Source: QHXM01 sp032160165
Lineage (GTDB): Bacteria; Acidobacteriota; Blastocatellia; Pyrinomonadales; Pyrinomonadaceae
DNA length: 64,000 nucleotides
Assembly (NCBI GenBank): GCA_032160165.1
Contig: JAVHWA010000042.1
Span: 4,952 to 68,951 of the forward strand
Reading direction: 5' to 3'
Shown here one piece after another: positions 33,309 to 42,155 of the stretch. How positions within the stretch are numbered: position 1 is the stretch's first letter; each line of letters opens with the position of its first letter. Position numbers and translations under genes: made by a program. A model generated the notes under the pieces. It was not told where the DNA came from. It saw only the letters and a program-made list of their open reading frames with translations, and did not search any database.

Positions 33309-34601
33309 CTACCGCGCGCTTCCCGTCTTGAACGAATTAAGAATCACGGGAAGCTCACCGTTGACGCCGACATCATCGGCGCTCTTCAACTCGGGCGCCA
33401 GCGAGGTGGTAAGCATCAGAAGCTGGATACCGTTTGTTTCTCCGCTCTTCCCCGGTGGCAGGAAGACGACTCTTCCCCAAAGCGTGATGTCGCCTTTCTC
33501 TGTTCCTCTCGAGACGCTTTCGAAACGCAACTCGTATCCCTTTATGCCGTTGATCGTCGTCTGTCCCTCGGAAATTGCTTTGAACTCAGAATAGCTTTTT
33601 GAGAGTCTGCTCTTGAGCGATTCGACAAGCGTGGGGAAAACGGCTTCCTTGTCCGCCTCAAAGGTTCCCTTGCTATCGTACCAACTGACAGTGAAGTTCT
33701 CCTGCGTAAAGTCCGGAGGCAATCGTCGCTCGACCCTCACAAAGTTGCTCGCGCCGGCAACGCCGCTCTTGGGATCCAGTTCCCAGTTATTAGGATAGTA
33801 GAACGAGAAGGCGGAAAACTTCTCCGCCAACTTTCCATCGAGGCTGGCGCTTGAGTTGACGAACTCAGTCGCGTTCTCAGGTGGAAGCGACGGCGGAGTC
33901 GACGTGTTTGCGTTTGCGTCGCTGTTCGAATTCTGGTTGCTGGTGTTAGTGGAGTTCGCATTGGCGACGGTTGAGTTCGAATTCGAGTTCGAGTTCGCGC
34001 TGGCGGTGTTCTTCTTGTAGATCAAAAAATACCAGGCCGCCGCCCCTCCTACCAGGAGCACCACAACAAGTCCGATGATTAACGGCATCCTGCTCGACTT
34101 ACGAGGCCTTCCCGCTGCGCGAGAGGGCTGCGCGTGCGACGGTTGCGCCGGATAGTTCTGATGCTGCTGAGCGGTCGGTGGCAACTGCGGCTGCATTTGC
34201 GGTGGCATTTGCGGCGCAGGCGGTTGTTGGAAATGTTGGGGCTGTGGTGGCGCAGGAGGAACGTATGAAATGGTCGGCGGTGGCCCCGGCGAATCAGGCG
34301 GCGACATCACGGGCGGAGGCTGCTGATATTGGCCCGCGGGCGGAGGCACGGCTGGTCCGGTGGGGTTCGACCGTATCTCCGAAGTCGGAAGCGTTGTTAC
34401 CGTTTTGTTCAGATCGGGCATACGCGTGACCGTCTCTTCTGGATCGAAAGCATTGGTGTTGACTGTCTGATTGAGGTCGTATGCGGTCGGTGCGTGACTG
34501 CTCGAAGGGGTATCGTCAAACGCGAGTCGGCCTCCATCGTGAGTACAGAATTTTTGCGTGTCGGTTTCGTAAGTCCGGCCGCATTTTGGACAACGTTGCA
34601 T
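33309..34601 (-). CDS. Zinc-ribbon, Pro/Gln-rich membrane protein of the kinase locus
   Basis: About 430 residues from the ATG at 34601 (an in-frame TTG at 34613 is less likely). The N-terminus MQRCPKCGRTYETDTQKFC is a zinc ribbon. It is followed by Thr-rich sequence with TVNTNAFDPEETVTRMPDLN and NKTVTTLP. TxxP-rich stretches like these could be kinase targets read by the adjacent FHA domains, which is inference only. Then come a long Pro/Gln linker, one membrane helix (about 172-192, MPLIIGLVVVLLVGGAAAWY), an Asn/Ser spacer, and a globular C-terminus (about 235-430) with FSAFSFYYPNNWELDPKSGV, which resembles PsbP/DUF-type secreted modules. It sits between the TPR and FHA-ABC genes. Confidence 0.75.
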   Translation of the reverse strand: MQRCPKCGRTYETDTQKFCTHDGGRLAFDDTPSSSHAPTAYDLNQTVNTNAFDPEETVTRMPDLNKTVTTLPTSEIRSNPTGPAVPPPAGQYQQPPPVMSPPDSPGPPPTISYVPPAPPQPQHFQQPPAPQMPPQMQPQLPPTAQQHQNYPAQPSHAQPSRAAGRPRKSSRMPLIIGLVVVLLVGGAAAWYFLIYKKNTASANSNSNSNSTVANANSTNTSNQNSNSDANANTSTPPSLPPENATEFVNSSASLDGKLAEKFSAFSFYYPNNWELDPKSGVAGASNFVRVERRLPPDFTQENFTVSWYDSKGTFEADKEAVFPTLVESLKSRLSKSYSEFKAISEGQTTINGIKGYELRFESVSRGTEKGDITLWGRVVFLPPGKSGETNGIQLLMLTTSLAPELKSADDVGVNGELPVILNSFKTGSAR

Positions 34602-34728
34602 GATGAACCGCAAAGAGAGAACAGCGAGACCGCCTACAAACCTGAGTGCAACATGAGACTGTTGTCACGGTTTTTGTAGACTGAATCCGCGCTATGGGTT
34701 TGTCTTTCCCTCTTTGCTCTTCTCCTTC

Positions 34729-35991
34729 TTATTTGTTGCGCGCCTGGTTGATCTTCGTTTGCAGGCTGACATTACCCGGGTCTAGTTGCAAGCCTCGCTG
34801 GTACGCCCGCATCGCATCCGCCGTTCGACCCAGCTTCAGGTACGCGTCGCCGATCCCTTCGAACCCAAATGCACCGGCTAGCTGTTTCCGCTCTTCGGCG
34901 TTTGCGACGTTCGCTCCGCGATTATAGATCTTGTCTGCGTCTTCCAATCGATCGGCACGTAAGTATGCCGAACCGAGAATGTAATATGGTGAGAATGACC
35001 GCGGGCTGATATCGATCACCAGCTTGAGTTTCGCTTCGGCGTCGTCATATCGCTTCTTAACGACGAGAAACTTCCCCAGAAGAAACAGCGCTTTTGGATT
35101 CCTGGCATCCATTCCAATAGCACGTTGCAGTACAGGTTCCGAATCGTCCCAACGTTGCTCCGATTGGAGCGTCTCCGCAATCAGCACAAGCGTGGGAGCG
35201 TCATTCGCAAGCTCGATAGCGTGAGCGTAAAGGGGCGCCGCTTCCTTGTCACGCCCGGCCTTTCGCAAAAAGCGCGCGAGGTGTACTTGAGCGACAGGGA
35301 ACTGTGGATCGAGCTCAACAGCGTGACGATAAGCCTGCTCGATATCGGCGGCCGCCAACCCGCGCGCCTCCAGAGCTGCTCCCAGTCGATCATGCGCGAT
35401 GGCGCTCGAAGGTTGCAGCTGAATCGCGCGACGGGCCGTGAATTCCGCCTCTGCCAATCTTTTGGCAGTGCTTCCGGCAGCGCCGGGCTGAATCTCTACA
35501 TAGCTGAGGGCGATAAAGATGTCGGCGTTCTGAGGTCCGAAGTCGCCCGCTTTTTTGTAAGACTTTTCAGCATCATCCCAGCGCTGCTGGTCCGTATAGA
35601 CGTTCCCTAATCCATACCAACCCCGCCAATCTTTCGGCTTTAGTGTTGTGGCGGATCGATAAGCGGTCTCAGCGTCCGCGTACTTTCTGGCATCGCGCGC
35701 AGTGTTGCCGTTGTCGAGTGCGTCTTCAAATCGTTCTTCGATTACTGCAGGCGAGAGAGTCGGAGGCCTGCCGCCCCCGCCGGTTTTTCCAACTGGTCGG
35801 ACCGTGGGGGGCTTTATCCCGGGAGTTCGCCTGGTATTTGTCTCGGGGTTCTTCGGCCGGAAGATTCCAGCTCCTCCGCCAAGGTCGCCCCCGGACTCCT
35901 GTCCGGTCGCTGTTGCACCGGCGAAGAACAAGGCGCAGAGGCAGAGCAAGATCAGCGGAAAGGTCAAACGCAGGCTACCGTAGACTTTCAT
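34729..35991 (-). CDS. Secreted TPR-repeat protein of the kinase locus
   Basis: A 420-residue protein with a signal peptide (LTFPLILLCLCALFFAGATA), a Gly/Pro-rich stretch (about 35-85), and TPR units over about 90-415: DWRGWYGLGNVYTDQQRWDD, AIAHDRLGAALEARGLAAAD, FPVAQVHLARFLRKAGRDKE, NPKALFLLGKFLVVKKRYDD and SFSPYYILGSAYLRADRLED. The ATG at 35991 is preferred over a GTG two codons upstream because AGGAG lies six bases before it. It follows the kinase-SUMF1 gene by 81 bases. It may be a periplasmic scaffold for the signalling proteins, but that is inference from position. Confidence 0.85.
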   Translation of the reverse strand: MKVYGSLRLTFPLILLCLCALFFAGATATGQESGGDLGGGAGIFRPKNPETNTRRTPGIKPPTVRPVGKTGGGGRPPTLSPAVIEERFEDALDNGNTARDARKYADAETAYRSATTLKPKDWRGWYGLGNVYTDQQRWDDAEKSYKKAGDFGPQNADIFIALSYVEIQPGAAGSTAKRLAEAEFTARRAIQLQPSSAIAHDRLGAALEARGLAAADIEQAYRHAVELDPQFPVAQVHLARFLRKAGRDKEAAPLYAHAIELANDAPTLVLIAETLQSEQRWDDSEPVLQRAIGMDARNPKALFLLGKFLVVKKRYDDAEAKLKLVIDISPRSFSPYYILGSAYLRADRLEDADKIYNRGANVANAEERKQLAGAFGFEGIGDAYLKLGRTADAMRAYQRGLQLDPGNVSLQTKINQARNK

Positions 35992-36072
35992 TATCACTCC
36001 TTTTACGAATAACCATTAGCTCAAACTTATTAAGACGGACGCCGGAGATAATCTTGCGCGCCGGGCTAGAAA

Positions 36073-39000
36073 TCAAGAGCCCGGACGAACCAGGCGAAAA
36101 CCCAATAGGTTGTTCTTCAAAGTCGGCGCGTTCCAGTTGCGGAAGGTGAGCGGAAGTTTTAGTTCAGAGTCTGCTGAGAACGAAGCCCCGCGCCTGACGA
36201 TCCAGCTCCTGTTATCCGGCTTCACCTCCTGCGTGTTGCCACGATAATACGATGCTTTTGTCGAGGTCCATTCATAGACGTTGCCTTCCATGTCGAGAAC
36301 TCCCCACCGCGTCTTATCTTTTGGAAACGACCCGGGAGGCTTGGGAACAATAACGCGCGGATCCAGGACCCCGGCCCCATCTTTGTCCCAGGCATTCCCC
36401 CAGGGATACAGATTCCCCTGGTCGCCGCCTCGGGCCGCGTACTCCCATTCCTCTTCGGTCGGCAGGCGGTAGTTCTCGCGAAGGCGCTTCGACCGCCACT
36501 TGGCAAACGCGACCGCATCGTCGTACGAGACATTTACCACCGGAAGCATCTCATTTCCGGGAATGGGCGCTCCGCCAGTCCAGTCGCTCGGCGGAAGATG
36601 ATTAGTCTCGCGCACAAACTCGGCGTACTCAGCATTGACTACTTCCGTCTTGTCGATTGAGAAAGACTTGACCACAACCAGGTGAGCGGGCGATTCAGCG
36701 ACGGTCCCATCATCGCGTCCCATTTCGATGGTACCGCCGGGAATCGAGATCAGCTCCGGCTTGTAGGGCGTCGGATTCGTGTTGGGGGTCGGAGTCGGCG
36801 TTTTCGGAGGCGGAGTCGGAGTCTTTACTTCTCCGTTGACGTTGGCAATCTGGTCCGACCTGGACCGGAGCATTAGCCAAGCGCCTATGCCTCCCGCGAC
36901 CAGCACGGTTCCGATTAGCGCCGCGATTAGAGTTGTCGATACGGGCGATCGCTTCGGAACAGCGGCAGCCGCAGGATGTCCATAACCCATCGTCGACGGT
37001 TCGTGTGGACGGGAATGTTGCGGAACTCCCTCAGGAGGATCCATCGGCTTCCAATCGGCAGGCGAGACTTCGTCTTTACCCGGAAGCTCTTCGTCGACTG
37101 GCTGTGTGATAACTCCCTGCCGTTGCGATTGAGTCGCGTCGAGGTTAAGTGGAGCCACAGGGTACGAGCCGGTGGTCGCACGGCTGCGAGCAAACTCCTC
37201 GTCGCGCGCTTTTTGCTCGAGCGCTCGGCGCTCCCTTTCCTCGGCCTCAACCCGTTCACGCTCTGCAAGATGTTCTTCCTCCAGGCGCCGACGCGCAGCC
37301 TCTTCCGCGGCCCGTCGTTGTTCGGCTACGACGCGCTCACGAGCTTCTTGTTCTGAACGAAGTCGAGCGGCTTCTTCCTCCGCTTTTCGCTTTGTCTCCG
37401 CCTCCTGCCGTAGTCGTTCCTCCTCCTGAGCTTTCTGGCGGGCGGCTTGCTCCTCTGCGGCGCGTTGCTGGGCGGCTACTTCCTCCGCCTTCCGCTTCGT
37501 CTCGGCTTCCACACGAAGCCGTTCGTCCTCTTCAGCTTTCTCGCGGGCCGCTTCCTCTTCTTCAGCGCGTAGGCGGGCGGCCGCTTCTTCGGCCTTCCGC
37601 TTCGTCTCGGCTTCGAGCCGGAGTCGTTCTTCCTCCTCAGCCTGTCTGCGTGCAGCGTCCTCTCTCTCTTGTTGTTCTTTGGCAGCGCGTTCAGCCGCCT
37701 CCTGCTGGGCCCTCGCTCTTTCCTCGCGCTGCGCTTCCTCTTCTTCTCGCGCCTGTTGTTCGAGCACCTCGGCCTGCTTGCGCAGCCGTTGAGCTTCCAT
37801 CGCGGCCTGACTCTGTTCCAGTGGGCGTTCGTCAAATAGAGATCCGGAGCTGATAGTCCCGGCGTAAGGGTCGCCCAGGCTTTGGTGTCCTATCGAGGGG
37901 GCCTGCGGCACGCTCGTATCGTGCAGAGTCTGTAGTCGCGCTTCGACATCGCAGATGCCGCCGGTGCATTCCACCTCGCGGCTCCATTCGGCGAAACCAT
38001 CATGCAGAATCTGTACGCGATGTTTCCCGCGCAGCATCTCGGGCACCACCAGCTTGCCGGTGCTATCAGTCGTTCCAACCGAAACATTATTTACGTAGAC
38101 TCGCGAATTCGGGGGAGTTGAGGTGACCCGCAAAGTGGTCGCGTCTGGCGGGATTGAAGTTGTACCGTGAGGCGGCATGGTGGCGGCGACCTGTGACCTG
38201 CTTCCGCCAAGCGACGTGAGGCTGAGCGACGAAGAGATCGAATCGACCGCGTCGCGCAGTTCACTAATAAATTCTTCGACCGACGCCTGACGGTTCTCAG
38301 CCTCTTTCTCCAGGGTGTGTCGGACTACCGCCTCGATTTGAGGTGGCACTTCGATGCCCAGCGAAGCAAAAGTCGGAGGAGCAGCAGTCAAGTGCTTCTT
38401 CATGATCGAAGGAATACTCGTCCCTTTGAATGGGACCTCGCCTCCGAGCATTTGATAAAGAATGACGCCGAGCGAATAAATGTCAGCGCGCGCGTCCGGC
38501 TCTTCGTCTCCCCATTGCTCAGGCGCCATGTAGAAAGGAGACCCCATCAGTCCACTGGTCTTCGCCTGAACAAAGGAACCTAACAGCTCGCCGGATTTTA
38601 TCTTCGCCAGACCGAAGTCGAGTACCTTGACGGCTTCTGAGACAGGAAGGCCTTCCTGAAACATGATATTCAGTGGTTTCAGGTCACGATGCACAATTCC
38701 CTGGCGGTGAGCGGCCGCCACACCCGACCCGACGGCAGCGATGATCTCCAGTGCGCGACCTGGGGGCAAAGCTCCCTCTTCGAGAAGTATGTCGTGCAGG
38801 GACTGCCCGCTGACGTATTCCATCACCAGGAAGGGCATCGTCCCGCGGACGACTCCAAAGTCAGTCACGGCGATGATGTTTTGATGTTTGATGGCGGCGG
38901 CGGCCAGAGCTTCCTGACGGAAACGTGTGACCAGCATCGGGTCGTTGCCGACCAGATCGGGAAGAATGACTTTGATTGCGTGAGCGGTTTTGAGAAAGAT

Positions 39001-39174
39001 ATGTCGAGCCTGATAGACAACGCCCATCCCGCCATGTCCCAATCGCTTGTCCAGCTGATATCGACCGTCGAGGATAGGCTCGCCCGCGATCGATTGGGTA
39101 GTGGCGTCGCCGTCATCGGGGCAATGGTTGACGTGGTCAGGATAACAGCGCCGACAAACTGGGCATTCTTTCAT
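36073..39174 (-). CDS. Ser/Thr kinase with zinc ribbon, PEGA, coiled coil and SUMF1 (FGE-sulfatase) domain
   Basis: A 1033-residue mosaic. A zinc ribbon (CPVCRRCYPDHVNHCPDDGD) precedes a complete Hanks kinase (about 38-305): GHGGMGVVYQARH, HRDLKPLN, VLDFGLAKI, MAPEQWG. A PEGA domain follows (about 345-415, LRVTSTPPNSRVYVNNVSVG). A long Glu/Arg/Ala coiled coil (about 455-690) made of repeated EEERLRxEAETKRKAEE-like units comes next, then one membrane helix (about 753-780, LIAALIGTVLVAGGIGAWLM). An extracytoplasmic SUMF1 domain (about 805-1030) closes it, with SIPGGTIEMG, RLPTEEEWEYAARGG, YPWGN, MEGNVYEWT and GFRLVR. Kinase-SUMF1 fusions occur in other bacteria with Hanks kinases; the SUMF1 part is often a binding module rather than a formylglycine-forming enzyme. 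It is the first gene of the six-gene run. Confidence 0.92.
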   Translation of the reverse strand: MKECPVCRRCYPDHVNHCPDDGDATTQSIAGEPILDGRYQLDKRLGHGGMGVVYQARHIFLKTAHAIKVILPDLVGNDPMLVTRFRQEALAAAAIKHQNIIAVTDFGVVRGTMPFLVMEYVSGQSLHDILLEEGALPPGRALEIIAAVGSGVAAAHRQGIVHRDLKPLNIMFQEGLPVSEAVKVLDFGLAKIKSGELLGSFVQAKTSGLMGSPFYMAPEQWGDEEPDARADIYSLGVILYQMLGGEVPFKGTSIPSIMKKHLTAAPPTFASLGIEVPPQIEAVVRHTLEKEAENRQASVEEFISELRDAVDSISSSLSLTSLGGSRSQVAATMPPHGTTSIPPDATTLRVTSTPPNSRVYVNNVSVGTTDSTGKLVVPEMLRGKHRVQILHDGFAEWSREVECTGGICDVEARLQTLHDTSVPQAPSIGHQSLGDPYAGTISSGSLFDERPLEQSQAAMEAQRLRKQAEVLEQQAREEEEAQREERARAQQEAAERAAKEQQEREDAARRQAEEEERLRLEAETKRKAEEAAARLRAEEEEAAREKAEEDERLRVEAETKRKAEEVAAQQRAAEEQAARQKAQEEERLRQEAETKRKAEEEAARLRSEQEARERVVAEQRRAAEEAARRRLEEEHLAERERVEAEERERRALEQKARDEEFARSRATTGSYPVAPLNLDATQSQRQGVITQPVDEELPGKDEVSPADWKPMDPPEGVPQHSRPHEPSTMGYGHPAAAAVPKRSPVSTTLIAALIGTVLVAGGIGAWLMLRSRSDQIANVNGEVKTPTPPPKTPTPTPNTNPTPYKPELISIPGGTIEMGRDDGTVAESPAHLVVVKSFSIDKTEVVNAEYAEFVRETNHLPPSDWTGGAPIPGNEMLPVVNVSYDDAVAFAKWRSKRLRENYRLPTEEEWEYAARGGDQGNLYPWGNAWDKDGAGVLDPRVIVPKPPGSFPKDKTRWGVLDMEGNVYEWTSTKASYYRGNTQEVKPDNRSWIVRRGASFSADSELKLPLTFRNWNAPTLKNNLLGFRLVRPGS

Positions 39175-39829
39175 CTGTTGGCTCGATCCAAGGGTTGCCG
39201 TCTCCGGACGCGAAGGAGCGTCTCCGGCTGGACCTATCTCGCTAACTTCGTTGGCAGGAGAGTCGTTCCTTGTATCGGGGAGACTCGTCTGACGCGACTC
39301 GTTTACGGCACAATCGGGTTCGAAAAGCCGCTGGACAACAAATTGAGAAGTTGACTTTAGCCGCGCTCAAAGATTTTAGCTACTCCCCGTCTGGCAGGCA
39401 AGTGATAATAACTGGCAATAGTGTCCTAAAGATATGTTGCGAGAGGTTGAGTGCTTGTTCATGGTACGAATCAGTACAAACGGAAAGTCGGTGACCGTTC
39501 CGAAGGCTTAGCGTTTTGCTGCATTGGTTCAACGAGCTTGCGGTACGGGCGAGCGCGTGCCGCATCAGAGGATGGGTTACCGTGCGAAGTGGCTCGTGTA
39601 AGCGAATGACCACGCGGTTTCGCGAGGCAAGTCTGTATTCCGCTGCGTTGAGTGAGCGGCGCGCGAAGCGGCCCAGACCCACCTGCGGTTAGCGGGCGGG
39701 TTGCCGTGCGACGTGGTTCGCGTTAGCGGAAGCCGCAATAGTGCCCCGCTGGGTTCCGCCCGCTGACGCAGGCGGTTCTGACCCGGGCGGCGTTTTGACA
39801 ACAGGTATTGTGAAGATTATATTCCGGCC
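39175..39829. other. Divergent region with structured repeats
   Basis: About 650 bases between the kinase-SUMF1 gene and the MerR-like gene. An inverted repeat CCACCTGCGGTTAGCGGGCG (39679-39699) and CCGCCCGCTGACGCAGGCGG (39756-39775) can form a large hairpin. Upstream (39540-39660), related words such as GGTTACCGTGCGAAGTGGCT and, later, GGTTGCCGTGCGACGTGGTT show a direct, diverged repetition. No frame here has both a good start and a protein-like sequence. The promoter of the signalling genes is expected near 39175-39360. Confidence 0.5.
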
Positions 39830-40507
39830 ATGATTGAGCTTGCGACGTTTCGAGGAAAAGAGCTGCGAGGTGTTGAAGAGTTGACCTCCGCCGCGTCACT
39901 GCTGGTCGAGCAATACACCCACGAACCGGCGCGCGGAAATGTGAGGGTTGGGATCACTCAGCGAATCGTACGTCATTATCTGAGCGAAGGTCTGCTGGGC
40001 ACGCCATCCGGCCACGCCGGGGCTTCAATACTTTTCAATTACGGAAACTTGCTTCGACTTCTCGCGGTGAAGAAGCTACTGGCTGATCACTGGTCGATCA
40101 TAAAGATCAGAGAGTTCATGGCTGCCCTGGATATCACGGCACTTGAACAGCTCGTCACCACGGCCCTCAATTGGCCGACCCGATCGCCTAGACAAAGGTC
40201 GGACAGCTTAAAGAGTCCTGAGAACTCGATCAGTTATCGAGCTACACAGCGACTCTCACCCAGCAAGACGGAACTCGAAACATCTTCACCATCGATGTCA
40301 TTGGCAACGCCGCCGCTGGCATCTCTCGCCATGGACTCGGCGAAACGCGCCGAACGCACATCCGCCGAATGGATCGAGCTCGTTCCCGGCCTCGAGATCA
40401 AGATACGCCGAAGCTTTCGCCAACCTCCGAACGAGAGAGATCGCGAGCGCCTGGTCTCAAAATTTTGGTCGGTAGTCGATCGGAAGGCGCCGCTCAAAAA
40501 CGAATAG
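39830..40507 (+). CDS. MerR-like DNA-binding regulator
   Basis: A 225-residue protein. About residues 30-110 resemble a MerR-type winged helix: VGITQRIVRHYLSEGLLGTP (helix-turn-helix with the Arg/Tyr pattern of the recognition wing), FNYGNLLRLLAVKKLLADHW and SIIKIREFMAALDI. The rest is Ser/Thr/Pro-rich, followed by AEWIELVPGLEIKIRRSF. No effector-binding domain is recognised. It is divergent from the six-gene signalling locus and so is a candidate regulator of it. No clear ribosome-binding site precedes the ATG. Confidence 0.65.
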   Translation: MIELATFRGKELRGVEELTSAASLLVEQYTHEPARGNVRVGITQRIVRHYLSEGLLGTPSGHAGASILFNYGNLLRLLAVKKLLADHWSIIKIREFMAALDITALEQLVTTALNWPTRSPRQRSDSLKSPENSISYRATQRLSPSKTELETSSPSMSLATPPLASLAMDSAKRAERTSAEWIELVPGLEIKIRRSFRQPPNERDRERLVSKFWSVVDRKAPLKNE

Positions 40508-40517
40508 CGCTAAGAGA

Positions 40518-40688
40518 GTCCAAAGTCCAAGGTCCAAAGTCCAAGGTTGGTTTCGGGTTTCGGGTTCCGAGTTTCGGGTTTCGGGTTTCGGATTTCAGGT
40601 GAAAGGTTCGACGGTTCTGCATTTTTGGCAGCCTCGAAACTTCTAACTCGGAACCCGAAACCGACTTTGGACTTTGGACTTTGGACTG
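40518..40688. repeat. Palindrome of CCAAAGT and GGTTTCGG words
   Basis: The left arm GTCCAAAGTCCAAGGTCCAA (from 40518), then TTGGTTTCGGGTTTCGGGTT and CCGAG, is answered by CTCGGAACCCGAAACCGAC and ACTTTGGACTTTGGACTTTG ending at about 40688. Between convergent genes; the arms consist of tandem copies of 7-9 base words. The GGTTTCGGG word recurs at 51066-51264. Confidence 0.8.
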
Positions 40689-40699
40689 TTCATGCCATC

Positions 40700-42112
40700 T
40701 TAATTAAGCGAGATAGATCGACCCTGCGCGTCGCGCAGCTTCAGCCCGAGGATGCGGGCCATGGTGGGCCCTTCGTCAATCAGTCGTATGGTGCCGAGGT
40801 CGCCGCGCCTTCCAACTCCGGCGCCGGACGCGATGAATGAAGTGTAGTAGCGATTTGGAAGAAAGCCGTGCTGCCCCTTTAGCTTTGCCGTAGTGATCGG
40901 ATCGCCAACAAACCCCGCGCTGAAGTAATGATTATCTGATGCCTCGAGGATGAACGCGACATTCGGGTTTGTCCCCAGTCGCTCAACCTCTTTCGGTTCC
41001 AGTATCCGGAAGGCCCCACGTCCTTCGTCATTCGCAAAGCCCTTCAATGCAGCCAGAGCCTTGTTGTAAGCAACTCGGTCCGCTGGATTATGCAGCATGA
41101 TTGCGCACGAGCCGGCGGAGATGTAAGGAGCCGCACGCCAACCCGTCACGGTAACGCGGTCGCGTCCCTGCGAATCTTTGTCCTGGCGTAGATCCAACAG
41201 CCCCGCGCGCGCGAGGACGACGCCAGGATGAATTCGTTTAGAGACGGGCATGAAGCCGTGATCGCTGACGATGAAGACCGCCGTTTCTGAGAGTGTGCCT
41301 GCACGCTCGGCGGCAGCCAGAATTCGCGCGACATAACCGTCCGCCTTTTCGAGTATCGCGAACACCTCGGGAGTGAACGGACCAAAGTCGTGCTCAAAGT
41401 GGTCGAGGTCGAACAGGTGAACTAAGACCAGGCCGGGCTTCTTCTCGGCGATTACATATTCGGCGAACCGCGTGCGCAGGTCGTCGCCCTCATCTTTGTT
41501 CTGGTGTCGATAGAGTTCAGGATCTCGCCGCTCCAGTTCTTCGACAAATCCCGAAGGCCGCGCATTTGCCTTGATCATCGCGAGACTTTCTTCGCGAGTT
41601 CCACCGATCTTGAAGATCTCGGGAAAATTGTAGTCGCCTGCGCCCGCGCTCACCGGCCATGAGATCATCGCGGTGGTGAATTTAGCTTTCGCGGCAGCGT
41701 CCCATATCGTTTCCACACGAATGTCCCGCGCAAACCAGTACCAATCGCCGGTCTGTGTTTTGTCGGGTTCTTCAAAGACCTCGTTCCCGTAGATTCCGTG
41801 CCTTCGCGGCGTGGCACCGGTGACGATCGAAGTGTGCGACGGGTAAGTAATCGAAGGATAGACTCCGACGACCTGCGCCGTCGCACCCTCGTTCATCAAC
41901 CGGCGCAGTGTGGGAATCTTCAAACCATACTCGTCCCGTTTCTGCAGGTAACGGAAGTCCAGGCCGTCGAGCGAGATGATGATGGCGCGCTTTGCTCGCG
42001 CCGAGTCGCGATGAGGCTCGGCCGCTGAGAATGCAAAGCCTGCGATCAGCGAAACCAGTAGAAGTGCCGCGGAACGAGATCGATGGAAGCCTGTTCTCTT
42101 GTGATGGATCAT
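40700..42112 (-). CDS. Secreted alkaline-phosphatase-superfamily phosphodiesterase (nucleotide pyrophosphatase type)
   Basis: A 470-residue extracytoplasmic hydrolase. After a signal peptide (SAALLLVSLIAGFAFSAAEP), the metal site and nucleophile region read AIIISLDGLDFRYL and YPSITYPSHTSIVTGATP. The second region carries the Thr/Ser nucleophile, as in ectonucleotide pyrophosphatase/phosphodiesterase (NPP) enzymes. HGIYGNEVFE, LVHLFDLDHFEHDFG and IVSDHGFMPVSKRIHPG supply the remaining metal ligands (DxDHxEH and DHG). The substrate is probably a phosphodiester or nucleotide; not determinable here. The ATG at 42112 is chosen because GGAGG lies six bases before it; upstream codons would overlap leuS. 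It follows leuS by 43 bases. Confidence 0.88.
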   Translation of the reverse strand: MIHHKRTGFHRSRSAALLLVSLIAGFAFSAAEPHRDSARAKRAIIISLDGLDFRYLQKRDEYGLKIPTLRRLMNEGATAQVVGVYPSITYPSHTSIVTGATPRRHGIYGNEVFEEPDKTQTGDWYWFARDIRVETIWDAAAKAKFTTAMISWPVSAGAGDYNFPEIFKIGGTREESLAMIKANARPSGFVEELERRDPELYRHQNKDEGDDLRTRFAEYVIAEKKPGLVLVHLFDLDHFEHDFGPFTPEVFAILEKADGYVARILAAAERAGTLSETAVFIVSDHGFMPVSKRIHPGVVLARAGLLDLRQDKDSQGRDRVTVTGWRAAPYISAGSCAIMLHNPADRVAYNKALAALKGFANDEGRGAFRILEPKEVERLGTNPNVAFILEASDNHYFSAGFVGDPITTAKLKGQHGFLPNRYYTSFIASGAGVGRRGDLGTIRLIDEGPTMARILGLKLRDAQGRSISLN

Positions 42113-42155
42113 GATCGGCCTCCGCGTAGCGCGGCGCCTGGAGCGCGCCATTAGC

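Noticed and set aside
37149..37853. 234-codon plus-strand frame rich in Pro, Leu and Arg
   Set aside because: It is the antisense of the repetitive coiled coil of the kinase-SUMF1 gene; such repeats leave long shadow frames.
40518..40688. CRISPR-like appearance of repeated short words
   Set aside because: Repeats are only 7-9 bases, adjacent without spacers, and arranged as a palindrome. No CRISPR array or cas gene was found in the window.
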